A DNA stretch of 64,000 bases, from NCBI RefSeq assembly GCF_000332195.1, contig NZ_KB235922.1, forward strand, positions 4,251,322 through 4,315,321, written 5' to 3'. The notes below the pieces were generated by a model. It was not told the origin of the DNA. It was given only the letters and a program-made list of their open reading frames with translations, and did no database searches. This document shows positions 1 to 9,599 of this stretch, piece by piece. Source of the DNA: Pleurocapsa sp. PCC 7319 (GTDB lineage Bacteria; Cyanobacteriota; Cyanobacteriia; Cyanobacteriales; Xenococcaceae). The position numbers and the translations under genes were made by a program. Numbering within the stretch: the stretch's first letter is position 1; every line of letters starts with the position of its first letter.

Positions 1-6
1 TAATAC

Positions 7-24
7 AACTTTGTACGGCTATAT
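7..24. repeat. Edge of a TATAGC-type inverted-repeat element
   Basis: These 18 bases are, but for one base, the reverse complement of the left arm of the repeat at 15565-15682. They suggest that another copy of that element starts here and runs off the left edge of the window. The rest of the element is not visible. Confidence 0.45.
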
Positions 25-764
25 CAGCTATTTCTATTAGAGACAACCTTGGCAGGAACGCCAACAGCAATAGAGTAAGGAGGTATATCCTTTGTTACCA
101 CTGCTCCTGCACCAATCACACTTCCTTTGGCGATTGTAACTCCATCTACTACTCTGACTCCACTACCTAGCCAGCAATCGTCCTCAATGGTAATGCCTTT
201 AAAATTAACTCCTTGTTCTCTAATTTTTTTAGTGGTGTCTCCAATGTTATAGTTATGAGCGCAGATAGACGTATGAGAAGCAATTCGGCAATCTTGACCT
301 ATTTTTATTTTGCCGTGACAAACTAGGCTCGTATAAGGTCCGATGTAGGTGTGTTCTCCAATTTCTACTTGACCCCCATCGTGAGTTCTGATTATGATAC
401 CGCTGTCTAGACAAACTAAATTATCTAATTTAATCTTATTTCCCTGACCGGTAGAATTAATTTGCACATCTCGGAACAAACATACGCGATCGCCAATTTC
501 GACTGTATTGCCATGATCGATATCTATTTCAACACCCTTATTAAAGACAGTCCCAAATCCGATTTCAATATATTGAGGATTTTTCAACCTAACATCTGGA
601 TAGATCCTGACAGAGCGTCCCATTTTGCGGAAGATAATCGGATAAAAGAGATATCGTAGTCCCAGCCCTGGTAGCAGAGGTATCCATCCTAATAATGCAG
701 TCAATATCGTATTCTTCCACTGCAACCACCTCAAAACAAATTTATTTTGCTTATGAATATTCAT
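24..764 (-). CDS. Hexapeptide-repeat acyltransferase (WbbJ-like)
   Basis: This 246-residue protein belongs to the left-handed beta-helix acyltransferases that put acetyl or acyl groups on sugars of surface polysaccharides. A hydrophobic stretch at about residues 20-40 precedes irregular hexapeptide repeats from about residue 55 onward (I/V/L-G-x-x-x-x pattern). The C-terminus carries the family's [20 protein letters not shown] ending. The length is normal. It stands alone on the minus strand, with a repeat-filled gap upstream. The acceptor sugar cannot be predicted. The enzyme class is clear from the repeats and the C-terminal motif. Confidence 0.85.
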   Translation of the reverse strand: MNIHKQNKFVLRWLQWKNTILTALLGWIPLLPGLGLRYLFYPIIFRKMGRSVRIYPDVRLKNPQYIEIGFGTVFNKGVEIDIDHGNTVEIGDRVCLFRDVQINSTGQGNKIKLDNLVCLDSGIIIRTHDGGQVEIGEHTYIGPYTSLVCHGKIKIGQDCRIASHTSICAHNYNIGDTTKKIREQGVNFKGITIEDDCWLGSGVRVVDGVTIAKGSVIGAGAVVTKDIPPYSIAVGVPAKVVSNRNS

Positions 765-822
765 CGGTCAAGATATTTCATATCTACATGAAGTTGTGGA
801 CTTGGCAAAATAATCATAACCC

Positions 823-955
823 AACGTGAGTTCGGAATTCGGAGTTAGAAGTTAGGAGTTATGTTGTTCTTAACGAAACAATCAGGACTTTAGAGATTTA
901 GAAATTAGAAAGTTGCGAAATATTTAAGTTTTTTCCACCTCGTCGAACTCACGTT
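823..955. repeat. MITE-like element, AACGTGAGTTCG family, copy 1
   Basis: This 133 bp segment is bounded by a perfect 12 bp inverted repeat (AACGTGAGTTCG / CGAACTCACGTT). A near-identical copy lies in the opposite orientation at 30261-30385. It carries no gene. Two dispersed copies with matching terminal inverted repeats suggest a small non-autonomous transposable element. Confidence 0.75.
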
Positions 956-1027
956 AACCCAAGTTATTACAAGAAACAGATTATATTAAACGCTTTATTT
1001 TGCCATATGTAGATCGAGATCAAGATA

Positions 1028-1208
1028 TATAGCATTACGCTTTAAGCTTAGGACATAACATATTGGTTCAAAGGGAACAGCGCGAAGTTGCGGTGGCGGG
1101 GGAACCCCGCTTGTCCCAAAGGGATACCGCAAGCATAAGCAAACTTCGTAAGAAGGGAACAGGGAACAGGGAGCAGAAAATGTCCTAATGTTTTCTGGTA
1201 GTGCTATA
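1028..1208. repeat. MITE-like element, TATAGC family, copy 1
   Basis: Imperfect inverted arms (TATAGCATTACG... and ...GTAGTGCTATA) flank the inner marks TTAGGACATAA and TGTCCTAATG. The middle holds purine-rich short repeats and a hairpin-rich segment. A shorter inverted copy lies at 11989-12086 and a related one at 15565-15682. No coding capacity is seen. Confidence 0.65.
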
Positions 1209-1282
1209 CTTGCCCAACGCGAGTTATAGGTTATAGGTTATCGAATTGACGTTGCCCAGATCAACTCTGCTTTTTCAAAATA

Positions 1283-2614
1283 TTAACTGAGACATTGGTT
1301 AATCAATTCTTTAACATCACTCACGGGAAAAATCGCTGTTGCTAATTGACGACTAACATTTGCAACCGTTAAGTCATCCAGAAATTTGGTATCGTCATGT
1401 TTCAGCATCAAAGAAGGTAATAAAATTCCATCACCTAAATTTTTGCCTGATAAACCTGTCAGTAAATCCTGTCCTGTGAGTAAGCCAGTGACTGTGATTT
1501 CTTGTCCCCAATACTGACTGTTTAAAGCAACTAAATTAATTTCTAATCCTGCAACTGCATTTAGTTGTTTCACTAAAGGCTGAAAAGCTTGTTCTACGGC
1601 ATTTCCCACTACCCAGGTGAAACGACGAGGCTGATCGATAGCTTGAGGTAACATTTCCTTAGCTGTTGACTGAAATTGCTTGATAAATAGGCGAATTGAG
1701 CCGACACCATTACCAATTTGAGGATAGTCTTCGTAATGAGATTCTGGGGGAATGTCTTTTCTGGCAATTAGAAACCATTCATCGGCTAACCAAGCAAAAT
1801 TACTACCAAACTGCTGTTTAAACTTGGTTTGTAACTCCTGTACCTGGTCAATTACTTCAATTGCTTTTTCTTGGCTAACAGGAATTAATTCGTCTTCGGT
1901 GGGGCGAAACTTGGTTAGACCGACAGGAACAACTGCTGCAGAGGCTACAGCAGGAATATCTCCTTGATGAAATGAAGCTAAGTCTAAAAGGGTTCGTTCT
2001 AGGTGGATGCCATCGTTAATTCCTGGGCAGACTACTACCTGAGCGTGGATTTGTAAGCGTCGTTCCTGAAACCACTTAAACTGAGACATAATTAACCCAG
2101 CACGGTTATTTTTGAGCAGACGGCTTCTGACTTCGGGTTCGGTGGCGTGTACTGAAACGTAAAGGGGAGAGAGACGCATCTGTTCAATTCTGCGCCATTC
2201 CTTGTCGGTAAAGTTAGTCAGGGTAAGATAACTACCGTAAAGAAAACTAAGACGGTAATCATCGTCTTTATAATAGAGACTGGCTCGTTTTCCAGGAGGC
2301 TGCTGATCGATAAAACAGAAAGGGCAATGATTATTACATTGAATCAAGCCATCAAATAAAGCGGTTTCAAATTCCAAACCCAAATCGTCATCATAATCTT
2401 TTTCAATTTCAATCTGATGAATTTCCCCCGCAGAGTCAATTACTTCTACCTCCAAAAATTCATCACTACAGAGAAACTTATAGTCAATTAGATCCCGTGG
2501 GGAAGTTTGATTAATAGAAACGATCGCATCACCGGGTTCAAATCCAATCTCTTCGGCGATCGAATCTGGCAATACACGACTAATTTTGGCTGGCTGAACA
2601 GTAGTTTGACTCAT
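1283..2614 (-). CDS. PDZ/DUF512 radical SAM-like protein (TIGR03279 family)
   Basis: The 443-residue product has a PDZ-like N-terminus (about residues 8-75). A cysteine cluster at about residues 93-101 (CNNHCPFCF) resembles the CxxxCxxC iron-sulfur motif of radical SAM enzymes. A DUF512 C-terminal domain follows. This arrangement matches the TIGR03279 family, which is conserved in cyanobacteria and has no agreed biochemical role. The length is normal. It lies 24 bp downstream of the uppP gene on the same strand, so the two may be co-transcribed. The family assignment is solid and the function is unknown. Confidence 0.88.
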   Translation of the reverse strand: MSQTTVQPAKISRVLPDSIAEEIGFEPGDAIVSINQTSPRDLIDYKFLCSDEFLEVEVIDSAGEIHQIEIEKDYDDDLGLEFETALFDGLIQCNNHCPFCFIDQQPPGKRASLYYKDDDYRLSFLYGSYLTLTNFTDKEWRRIEQMRLSPLYVSVHATEPEVRSRLLKNNRAGLIMSQFKWFQERRLQIHAQVVVCPGINDGIHLERTLLDLASFHQGDIPAVASAAVVPVGLTKFRPTEDELIPVSQEKAIEVIDQVQELQTKFKQQFGSNFAWLADEWFLIARKDIPPESHYEDYPQIGNGVGSIRLFIKQFQSTAKEMLPQAIDQPRRFTWVVGNAVEQAFQPLVKQLNAVAGLEINLVALNSQYWGQEITVTGLLTGQDLLTGLSGKNLGDGILLPSLMLKHDDTKFLDDLTVANVSRQLATAIFPVSDVKELINQCLS

Positions 2615-2638
2615 TTTCTAATTCCCAATCCCTATGCT

Positions 2639-3634
2639 TCATCCTTTAATTAATCCCAAAGCCAAGGCAACTAGGATAAAGACTCCAAATCCTAATCTAT
2701 ACCAAACAAATACCCAAGTGCTTCTTTTTTGGAGGAACTTAATTAACCAGGCGATCGCCAAATAAGAAAATATAGCAGAAGATATCAACGCTGCAATTAA
2801 AGAAACTAATCCAGCACTTGCTGCACCAGTATCAATTAAACCTTTTAACTCTACTAAACCTGATAAGGAAATAGCCGGAATACCCAACAAAAAAGAAAAT
2901 CGAGCCGCAGTTGCTCGATCTAAATTATTAAACAAACCGGCAGTTATGGTCGATCCCGAACGAGATACCCCTGGTATGATTGCTAATGCTTGGGCGATAC
3001 CAACTACGATGCCATCTTTGGCGGTTAAATCATCAAAATTGCGTTTCTGATTGCCTACATATTCTGCTAACGCTAATAAAAGAGCCATGACGATCGAAAC
3101 AATAGCAATTGAAGGCATACTTCTGAGAGTATTTTCATAAAAATCTGGCTCAAAAACTTTTAACAGCAAACCAAAAGCTACAATTGGAATCGTACCTATT
3201 CCAATTCCTACTGCTAACCAAAAATCTTGGGAATCATAATCCGAGGTACGAATTGCCTTGAACATTCCCTGAGTAATTTGAGTTATGTCTGACCAATAAT
3301 AAGATAAAACCGCTGCAATACTACCAAGCTGAATAACTGCCGTAAAGGAAACACCAGGGTCTCCCCAGCCTAAAAATACGGGAACTGCCTTGAGATGTGC
3401 CGTACTACTAATAGGGATAAATTCTGTTGCCCCTTGAACGAAACCTAAAACGATCGCCTGAAACAAATTTACTTGAGTTAGACCGCCAACATCGGTGGTA
3501 TTCTCTTGGGCTAATAGATTAGTAGCGTTGGCTAATGCAAAATTATGATTTAGTCCAAATATAAGAATGCTCAATATAAGACCAAAGCTCAAGAAACAAA
3601 TATAGCTGATATATTTTTTGGTCTGCCCAAACAT
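2639..3634 (-). CDS. uppP: Undecaprenyl-diphosphate phosphatase
   Basis: An integral membrane enzyme that removes a phosphate from undecaprenyl diphosphate, recycling the lipid carrier for peptidoglycan and polysaccharide synthesis. Both family motifs are present: GFVQGATEFIPISSTAHL near residue 69 and PGVSRSGSTITAGL near residue 219. At 331 residues it is longer than the roughly 270 of typical BacA/UppP. The extra length is an N-terminal hydrophobic segment (about residues 8-35) that may be an additional membrane helix or signal. It precedes the radical SAM gene by 24 bp. Confidence 0.93.
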   Translation of the reverse strand: MFGQTKKYISYICFLSFGLILSILIFGLNHNFALANATNLLAQENTTDVGGLTQVNLFQAIVLGFVQGATEFIPISSTAHLKAVPVFLGWGDPGVSFTAVIQLGSIAAVLSYYWSDITQITQGMFKAIRTSDYDSQDFWLAVGIGIGTIPIVAFGLLLKVFEPDFYENTLRSMPSIAIVSIVMALLLALAEYVGNQKRNFDDLTAKDGIVVGIAQALAIIPGVSRSGSTITAGLFNNLDRATAARFSFLLGIPAISLSGLVELKGLIDTGAASAGLVSLIAALISSAIFSYLAIAWLIKFLQKRSTWVFVWYRLGFGVFILVALALGLIKG

Positions 3635-3804
3635 AGTATATTAATTCCCAAATCTAGAACATTTACAGATCAAGTTTTCAGTTTATCTGGGAATCATACA
3701 TCACCCAAGCATTTTAAATCAGTATATTAAATTTGGATATGATTAAAAAGTGAGTACACTTAAATAAAATTACTAATTAAGCAAAATATTAATTGGAAAC
3801 CGGT

Positions 3805-4464
3805 ATGAGTTATACAACCTCCTCGGCTAGGGCAGAAATCAATGAATTACGCCGTTTGAAAACTTTGCTGCCTCCAGAATTGCAAAGCTGGGTAATTGTT
3901 GAAGGCTCAACAGAAGTTAATCCTCCTCTAATACGCAGTGAAGAAATTGGCAAAGATGAAATCGAAATTCAGATCGATTTAGGCAAATGGGATAGTCTGG
4001 CGATCGATCAACGTAATTTACTTTTTTGGCATGAGGTTGCGAGGGTACAAAATGACACTATTCCCAAGGAAGGATGGGAAATGGCAGCCTTGGCAATTGG
4101 CTTAGGTGGAGCAGTTGGTGAATTGTGGGTACAAGACGGTTTATTACTTTTGTTGGCTTTGTCACTTTGTGGTATCTCCGGTTATCGTTTATGGCAAAAG
4201 AATAGTAGCGAGAAAACTATTGCCGAAGCAATTGAAGCCGATGAAAAAGCGATCGCCTTAGCAACTCGTTTTGGTTACTCTTTACCCAATGCATATAAAA
4301 GTCTGGGTAGTGCCTTAAAAACTTTAATTGAAATGACTCCGAGCCGTCGCAAAAGAAAAAAATATGAAGAGCGACTTCAAGCATTACGTCGTAGTGCAGC
4401 CAGAGATAAAGCCAGGACACAGGAAGGAAGAGAACCTATCGGTCGAAGAGGAAATCGCCTTTGA
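3805..4464 (+). CDS. DUF3318 domain protein
   Basis: A cyanobacterial protein of about 219 residues in the DUF3318 family, function unknown. A metalloprotease-like WHE motif occurs at about residue 79 (FWHEVAR). Two hydrophobic segments follow at about residues 95-135, then a basic C-terminus rich in Arg and Lys. An in-frame TTG at 3793 would add four residues; the ATG at 3805 is preferred because the next residues (MSYTTSSARAE) look like a normal start. The gene is transcribed away from uppP, leaving a 170 bp divergent promoter region. Confidence 0.8.
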   Translation: MSYTTSSARAEINELRRLKTLLPPELQSWVIVEGSTEVNPPLIRSEEIGKDEIEIQIDLGKWDSLAIDQRNLLFWHEVARVQNDTIPKEGWEMAALAIGLGGAVGELWVQDGLLLLLALSLCGISGYRLWQKNSSEKTIAEAIEADEKAIALATRFGYSLPNAYKSLGSALKTLIEMTPSRRKRKKYEERLQALRRSAARDKARTQEGREPIGRRGNRL

Positions 4465-4757
4465 GTTAGATTTCATGACGGTACAATCTTAAATTAGTAT
4501 GTCTGACTAAATAGCTATTCCTGTAACAATATGTTGGTACAGATCGAGTGTAAAATTAAATTAACAAAACTAAATAATTACTGAATAATTTCAGGATTGA
4601 AGTTAATTTAACAATTGCCTGTTGTCTGAGGATTCTCAGCAGTCTGAGCCTGTATTATCATTACTTGACTTTTGCTTACACATTTTCTAACCAGGTTTTT
4701 TCAGCCTAAAAAAACCAAAAATAGTGTACCTTCGCCAACCAAGAAGATTGAGGATTA

Positions 4758-5732
4758 ATGATTGACGAGACACCGGAAATTCTGTTTCCCCTGTCCTTTT
4801 TTCAGGATAGCCCGACAGTAGAATTACCCGAACGATTAACAGTTTTAGAAGCGGTTATATTTAAACAAACTGTTAGTAATCTGTTGCAGCAAAATATTTC
4901 TCATCAACAGATAGTTCTTGACTTTGGTAAAACCCGATTCATTGATAGTAGTGGCATTGGTGCGTTGATTGCTAACTCTAAGTCTGCTCAGGAAAAAAAT
5001 ATTGAATTAATTTTAGAATCAGTACAACCTCCTGTAATGGCTACCCTGTCAATGACAGGATTAGTTGAAGTCTTAAATATTAGGTCTTCAGCTAAATGGT
5101 CTCGCAAAGAACCTCCAGAAACTCATCCTTCCGTAAGGTCTATAATCAAGCGTCTAATTGATATTATTGGCTCTATAATTGGCTTAACCATTACTGCCAT
5201 TATCTTGCCTCCAATTGCGATCGCCATTAAAGTTAATAGTCCTGGTCCAATTTTCTTTCATCAAACTCGCTGTGGTTGGATGGGAAAGAAGTTTCAGATT
5301 TGGAAATTTCGTTCTATGTGTTCCAATGCAGAAGCACTGAAAAAACAAATTGAAAATCAAGCAAGTGGGGCTTTCTTTAAAAACGATAAAGATCCTCGTA
5401 TTACGAAGATAGGCAATTTTTTACGACGTACAAGTTTAGACGAATTCCCTCAATTTTGGAATGTTCTCAAAGGCGATATGAGTTTAGTCGGCACTCGTCC
5501 TCCCACTCCCGAAGAGGTAGAGGTCTATCAAGTGCCTGAATGGCAACGTTTAGATGTTAAGCCAGGAATGACAGGAGAATGGCAGGTTAATGGTCGGTCT
5601 CAAGTACGTAACTTTGAAGATGTAATTAAATTAGATTTGCGTTATCAAAGAAATTGGAGTTTAGGTTATGATCTCAAGCTAATTTTCAAAACCCTGATCA
5701 TTATTTTCAACAAAAATAGCGGCGCAATGTAA
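4758..5732 (+). CDS. STAS domain-polyprenyl sugar transferase fusion
   Basis: The 324-residue protein joins two modules. Residues 1-105 form a STAS (anti-sigma-factor antagonist) domain with the usual FIDSSGIGAL motif around residue 61, where Ser64/Ser65 is the expected phosphorylation site. From about residue 125 to the end is a bacterial sugar transferase (PF02397). It has one membrane helix, the KFRSM segment, the LRRTSLDEFPQ motif and LVGTRP. Such enzymes load the first sugar phosphate onto undecaprenyl phosphate for exopolysaccharide synthesis. The fusion suggests partner-switch control of sugar loading, which is inference. Confidence 0.9.
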   Translation: MIDETPEILFPLSFFQDSPTVELPERLTVLEAVIFKQTVSNLLQQNISHQQIVLDFGKTRFIDSSGIGALIANSKSAQEKNIELILESVQPPVMATLSMTGLVEVLNIRSSAKWSRKEPPETHPSVRSIIKRLIDIIGSIIGLTITAIILPPIAIAIKVNSPGPIFFHQTRCGWMGKKFQIWKFRSMCSNAEALKKQIENQASGAFFKNDKDPRITKIGNFLRRTSLDEFPQFWNVLKGDMSLVGTRPPTPEEVEVYQVPEWQRLDVKPGMTGEWQVNGRSQVRNFEDVIKLDLRYQRNWSLGYDLKLIFKTLIIIFNKNSGAM

Positions 5733-5817
5733 CTTTTTAGTAAGTAGTTTTTTAATTGTTGTACCCTTGGATTTTAGCTTTTTACAAACAGATAGTAACT
5801 AGTATTAACGAGGTATA

Positions 5818-6726
5818 TTGAAAGAACAAATCACTATAGCTATAGTCGGAGATGTCCATGATTTGTGGGACCGAGAGGACGAAATAGCATTGAAACACCT
5901 TGGCGTTGACTTGGTTTTATTTGTGGGAGATTTTGGTAATGAAGCTGTAGAAGTAGTACGTAAAATTGCCTCAGTTACCATCCCCAAGGCCTTGATTATG
6001 GGCAATCATGATGCTTGGTATAGTGCCACTTCTTGGGGGAGAAAAAAAGCTCCCTATAATCACTCCCAAGAAGATCGAGTTCAACAACAATTAGATTTAC
6101 TCGGTGATAGTCATGTTGGTTTTTCTAAACTAAATTTTCCTCAATTTAATTTATCTGTGGTGGGCAGTCGTCCCTTTAGCTGGGGTGGCTCGAAATGGAG
6201 AAATAAAAAATTTTATAGCGATCGCTATAAAATTAATAATTTTGCCGAATCTACTTCCCGGATTGTTGCCGCAGCTAAAGATACAGCCTACGATACAATT
6301 ATTTTTATTGGTCACAATGGTCCGACCGGATTAGGCGACCAACCAGAAGATACTTGTGGTAAAGATTGGCAACCCCTAGGCGGTGATTATGGCGATCCTG
6401 ATTTTGCAGAAGCAATTAAACAAGTTCGTACTTTGGGTAAGTCTATTCCTCTAGTAACTTTTGGACATATGCATCATCGTCTCCGCCACCGAAAAGATTG
6501 CTTGAGAACAGCAATCAATAGATGTCCACAAGGAACTATTTATGTAAATTCTGCTTGTGTACCCCGCATCAAGAATGAAGCAGGAGAGTTGAAGCGTAAC
6601 TTTTCTCTTGTTTCTCTTACTCAAGGTAAAGTGACACGAGTTTCTTTGATTTGGCTTCTACAAAATAGGGAAATCGCCTCAAACAAAATTTTGTATGACC
6701 AGCACAATTTTGATGCACCTTCTTGA
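5818..6726 (+). CDS. TIGR04168-family metallophosphoesterase
   Basis: A calcineurin-like phosphoesterase of 302 residues. The metal-binding motifs appear in order: GDVHD (about residue 11), GDFGNE (about 40), GNHDAW (about 63), GHNGPTG (about 165) and GHMHH (about 218). The family is shared by cyanobacteria and plants, and the substrate is not established. The start is a TTG, chosen because ACGAGG stands just upstream and the GDVHD motif lies close behind; no ATG precedes the first motif. It follows the sugar-transferase gene by 85 bp. Confidence 0.85.
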   Translation: MKEQITIAIVGDVHDLWDREDEIALKHLGVDLVLFVGDFGNEAVEVVRKIASVTIPKALIMGNHDAWYSATSWGRKKAPYNHSQEDRVQQQLDLLGDSHVGFSKLNFPQFNLSVVGSRPFSWGGSKWRNKKFYSDRYKINNFAESTSRIVAAAKDTAYDTIIFIGHNGPTGLGDQPEDTCGKDWQPLGGDYGDPDFAEAIKQVRTLGKSIPLVTFGHMHHRLRHRKDCLRTAINRCPQGTIYVNSACVPRIKNEAGELKRNFSLVSLTQGKVTRVSLIWLLQNREIASNKILYDQHNFDAPS

Positions 6727-7406
6727 TCACCATAACTATTTCGTCTAGGTAAATTAGAAAAGCAAAAAATCGTTCCCAACACTATTCGCCATTACCCTAA
6801 GATTCAAACACTTACTAAATAAGGCTTACATGGGTTTTTGATTACTTACATTCTCTTTGAGTAGTAAGTAGTTACTAGGTTGTGAGCAAAATCTTGTCAT
6901 AATCTAACTTTGCTACAGTCATAAATTTAGCTTTGTAGTTGATCCAGTTGATACTAATTAATATATATATTGATCTAAGAACCTATTGTGTATATTCACT
7001 AGAAATCATTGTGTATATTCACTGAATCTATTATGATTGAAACTATCTTAAATTTAATTGAGTTTGGCAAACTAGTAGTTTTACTACCTTAGTTATGTCG
7101 TCTTCACTGAATTTGGCTCACTGTTTTGTGAGTAAAAATATTTAGGTAATGATTCTATTGTATTTTTCCTTCTCCCAAAAAAAGCTAAATCAGTCAAATA
7201 AATTATGCGTTTGTTTACCAAAGTTGCTGGCTGACTATTTTTGATTTTCAAGTCTTATATTGTTCAGTTGTGTTCAGTTCAGTTTACTAAATTGTCATAA
7301 TATGTGGTAGGATATGATCTTTTTTTGATTTGACTTAGGTAGTACATAGCTGGATTTGCTGTTTAAATTATTTTTTGAGATATCGCTGGTCATCGAAGAG
7401 AAATTT
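6727..7406. other. Long gene-free region before the carbonic anhydrase gene
   Basis: About 680 bp, AT-rich, without a convincing gene on either strand. The only structure seen is a direct repeat at 6984-7023 and an AT run near 6961. Confidence 0.6.
6984..7023. repeat. Two-copy direct repeat ATTGTGTATATTCACT
   Basis: The 16-mer ATTGTGTATATTCACT occurs at 6985 and again at 7008, 23 bp apart (about two helical turns), roughly 400 bp upstream of the carbonic anhydrase start. It could be a paired protein-binding site. Confidence 0.5.
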
Positions 7407-8135
7407 ATGATAAATAATTCCCCAATAGCAAGAAGAAAATTACTCAAACTTGGTGCGGTTGCTCTGGGAACAGGAGTAGTAACCAAAGTAACAGTTTCTA
7501 AGGCTAATCCTGCTAGTCGCAAGGAAACAGTTATTGCTCTTGGCGAACTTGGCGAAGATGCTACCCCAGATGAAGTTTTAGAGGAATTGTTAGCAGGAAA
7601 TAAAAGATTTATTGAAAATAAACCGGAAGCTCCAAATCAAACCTACGTGAGGTTAAAAGAAGTTTCAAGTGAACAAAAGCCCTTAGTATCTATTATGGGT
7701 TGTTCTGATTCCAGAGTTCCTCTTGCTGTTATTTTTGATCGAGGAATCGGAGATTTATTTGTTGTTCGTGATGCAGGTAATATTGCCACGCCTGAGGAAA
7801 TTGGTAGCCTTGAATATGGTGCAGCAGTATTAAATACTCCATTGTTAATGGTTCTCGGTCACGAAAAATGTGGAGCAGTTAAGGCTGCATTAGAAAATAA
7901 ACCTCTTCCAGGTCAAATAGGGAGTATTGTAGCCGCAATTCAGCCTGCGATCGACAGAGCCAATAAAAACGACTCGGAAGAATTCTATACCGAGACTATT
8001 AAAAATAATGTTAAGTTACAAATTGAAAAACTCAATGGATCTCCATTACTTCACGACCTAGTTGAGCAAGGAAAACTGAAGATTGTTGGCGCTTACTATA
8101 GTTTAAAAACTGGAGAAGTGAGCATTCTAACTTAA
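7407..8135 (+). CDS. Exported beta-class carbonic anhydrase (Tat signal)
   Basis: A zinc enzyme that interconverts CO2 and bicarbonate. The beta-class metal motifs CSDSR and HEKCGA are present. The N-terminus is a twin-arginine signal: IARRKLLKL followed by a hydrophobic run and a probable cleavage site near the Ala-Asn-Pro, so the enzyme should work in the periplasm. The ATG at 7407 is chosen over an upstream TTG at 7356 because GAAGAG sits just before it and it places the twin arginines near the start. It is a single gene of about 242 residues. Confidence 0.88.
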   Translation: MINNSPIARRKLLKLGAVALGTGVVTKVTVSKANPASRKETVIALGELGEDATPDEVLEELLAGNKRFIENKPEAPNQTYVRLKEVSSEQKPLVSIMGCSDSRVPLAVIFDRGIGDLFVVRDAGNIATPEEIGSLEYGAAVLNTPLLMVLGHEKCGAVKAALENKPLPGQIGSIVAAIQPAIDRANKNDSEEFYTETIKNNVKLQIEKLNGSPLLHDLVEQGKLKIVGAYYSLKTGEVSILT

Positions 8136-8329
8136 AACACAGATGCCAACTCTCAACTAACAAATTTAGCTGAGTTAATTTAATTATGCTTACAGGCGAT
8201 CGCCGTTAATGAATCTAAGAACAATTTCATTTTCATTAAATTGCGATCATTTTATTGAAATAGGGTTAAGGATTTAGTAGCAGCTTAAACCAAATACAGA
8301 TTCTTTGCTATTATAAATAAGCCACGCTT

Positions 8330-8414
8330 GGAGAGGTGGCAGAGTGGTCGAACGCGCTCGACTTGAAATCGAGTGAAGCGAGAGCTTCCGTGGGTTCGAA
8401 TCCCACCCTCTCCG
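8330..8414 (+). tRNA. tRNA-Ser (anticodon TGA)
   Basis: An 85-nt class II tRNA. The acceptor stem pairs GGAGAGG with CCTCTCC, and the discriminator base is G. The anticodon loop CTTGAAA gives anticodon TGA. A long variable arm and a T-arm with GGTTCGAATCCC follow. No encoded CCA. Confidence 0.97.
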
Positions 8415-8706
8415 TATCTTATTGAAGTCAAATTAAACCTGGAAAAGTACAGATTTAGATTTTTAATTTTATTATGCAAGAAGTTTGTTTAGCCAAATTT
8501 TCTTCACAAGTTCCTCAAATTTTATTTATACAATGGCTTTTGATAGAGACATAATTTTCAAACTATAGTTTTGAGCAATATGAAGAGCAGACTTCATCTT
8601 TTTACTTTTAAAGTGAAGTCATCTCTTACTCTATTTAATAGCTAACTTGAGCAATCATCTTTTTACCCAAGCTAGCCAAGAAACTATTAGTTACAAGAAG
8701 ATGATC
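8415..8706. other. Gene-free gap between tRNA-Ser and the pentapeptide gene
   Basis: About 290 bp, AT-rich. No gene or strong repeat is seen here. Confidence 0.6.
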
Positions 8707-9240
8707 ATGAAAGCGATAAAATTACTTAGTCAATACAGACAAGGAAAATTAAATTTTCAAGGTGCTAGTCTACATTCTGCTCATCTAAAAGCTGCTGATC
8801 TCACCCGAATCAATCTCACTCGAGCCGATTTAAGTCATGCTGACTTGAGTAATACTGATTTAAGCGGTGCTTGTTTACAACAGGCTAATTTGACCAACTC
8901 TAATTTAAGTAATTCTAGTTTGGTAGGAGCAAACTTGTCTGAAGTTAATTTAATTGCTGCAGACTTGGAAAACGCCGATCTTAGAGGTGCAGATTTGAGT
9001 GGTGCAGATTTGCGTTGTGCTAACTTACATAAGGCAGATTTATGTAGCGCTAATCTAACTGATGTTGACTTCAGTGGTACAGATTTGACCAGCGCTGATT
9101 TGACCGATGCTAAATTAGCTGGTACCGATATTTCCGTAGCTGAGACTAAGGGAGCAAATCTGAGTGCAGCCAGCTGGGAGCAATGTGAAAGAAAACAAGA
9201 AAGTACTTCTCATCATTGGGTTACTTGGTCTGGAAGGTAA
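8707..9240 (+). CDS. Pentapeptide-repeat protein
   Basis: From about residue 20 to 160 the protein consists almost entirely of A(D/N)Lxx pentapeptides, which fold into a right-handed quadrilateral beta-helix. A short N-terminus (KAIKLLSQYRQGKLNFQGASL) precedes them, as in many cyanobacterial members. The ATG at 8707 is favoured because an AGAAG sequence stands a few bases upstream; in-frame starts at 8647 (TTG) and 8701 (ATG) are possible. The role of this family is usually unknown. A strong terminator follows at 9382-9410. Confidence 0.88.
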   Translation: MKAIKLLSQYRQGKLNFQGASLHSAHLKAADLTRINLTRADLSHADLSNTDLSGACLQQANLTNSNLSNSSLVGANLSEVNLIAADLENADLRGADLSGADLRCANLHKADLCSANLTDVDFSGTDLTSADLTDAKLAGTDISVAETKGANLSAASWEQCERKQESTSHHWVTWSGR

Positions 9241-9381
9241 TTATGTATGAATAGAATTATTTTGTTGATGTTGACTGCCTAGAGTAGTTGTAGTCATTCT
9301 AATTTGATTCCACATTGAGAGAGATCCTATCAAAACCAATATCCTCCCAGGAAGATATAAATATTTTGATGGCATCATCAC

Positions 9382-9410
9382 CTCCAGAACCTGTTCTGGA
9401 GATTTTCTTT
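9382..9410 (+). terminator. Intrinsic terminator after the pentapeptide gene
   Basis: A perfect 9 bp stem (CTCCAGAAC / GTTCTGGAG) with a 2-base loop is followed by ATTTTCTTT, the usual form of a Rho-independent terminator for the plus-strand gene ending at 9240. Confidence 0.75.
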
Positions 9411-9599
9411 GAGACGATAAGCTTTGCCCCAGTTCAAGTAAGTTATGTAAAGCCTTGCGAGTAAGGGAATGGAGTTATAGACCAATTGTTTACTTGTTGT
9501 CTTAAGTCAAGTAGACTTGTCCGGAAATTCAACTCTCCCCCGCATGGAGTCCCACACCTACCGCGTAGTGGAGGTGCTGTGGAGGAAATGCGGACGAGA

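Noticed and set aside
1752-1967. Plus-strand frame opposite the radical SAM gene
   Set aside because: Shadow frame of a well-supported gene on the other strand.
8285-8479. Open frame on the minus strand across the tRNA-Ser gene
   Set aside because: The coding potential comes from the tRNA itself; no ribosome site or family.
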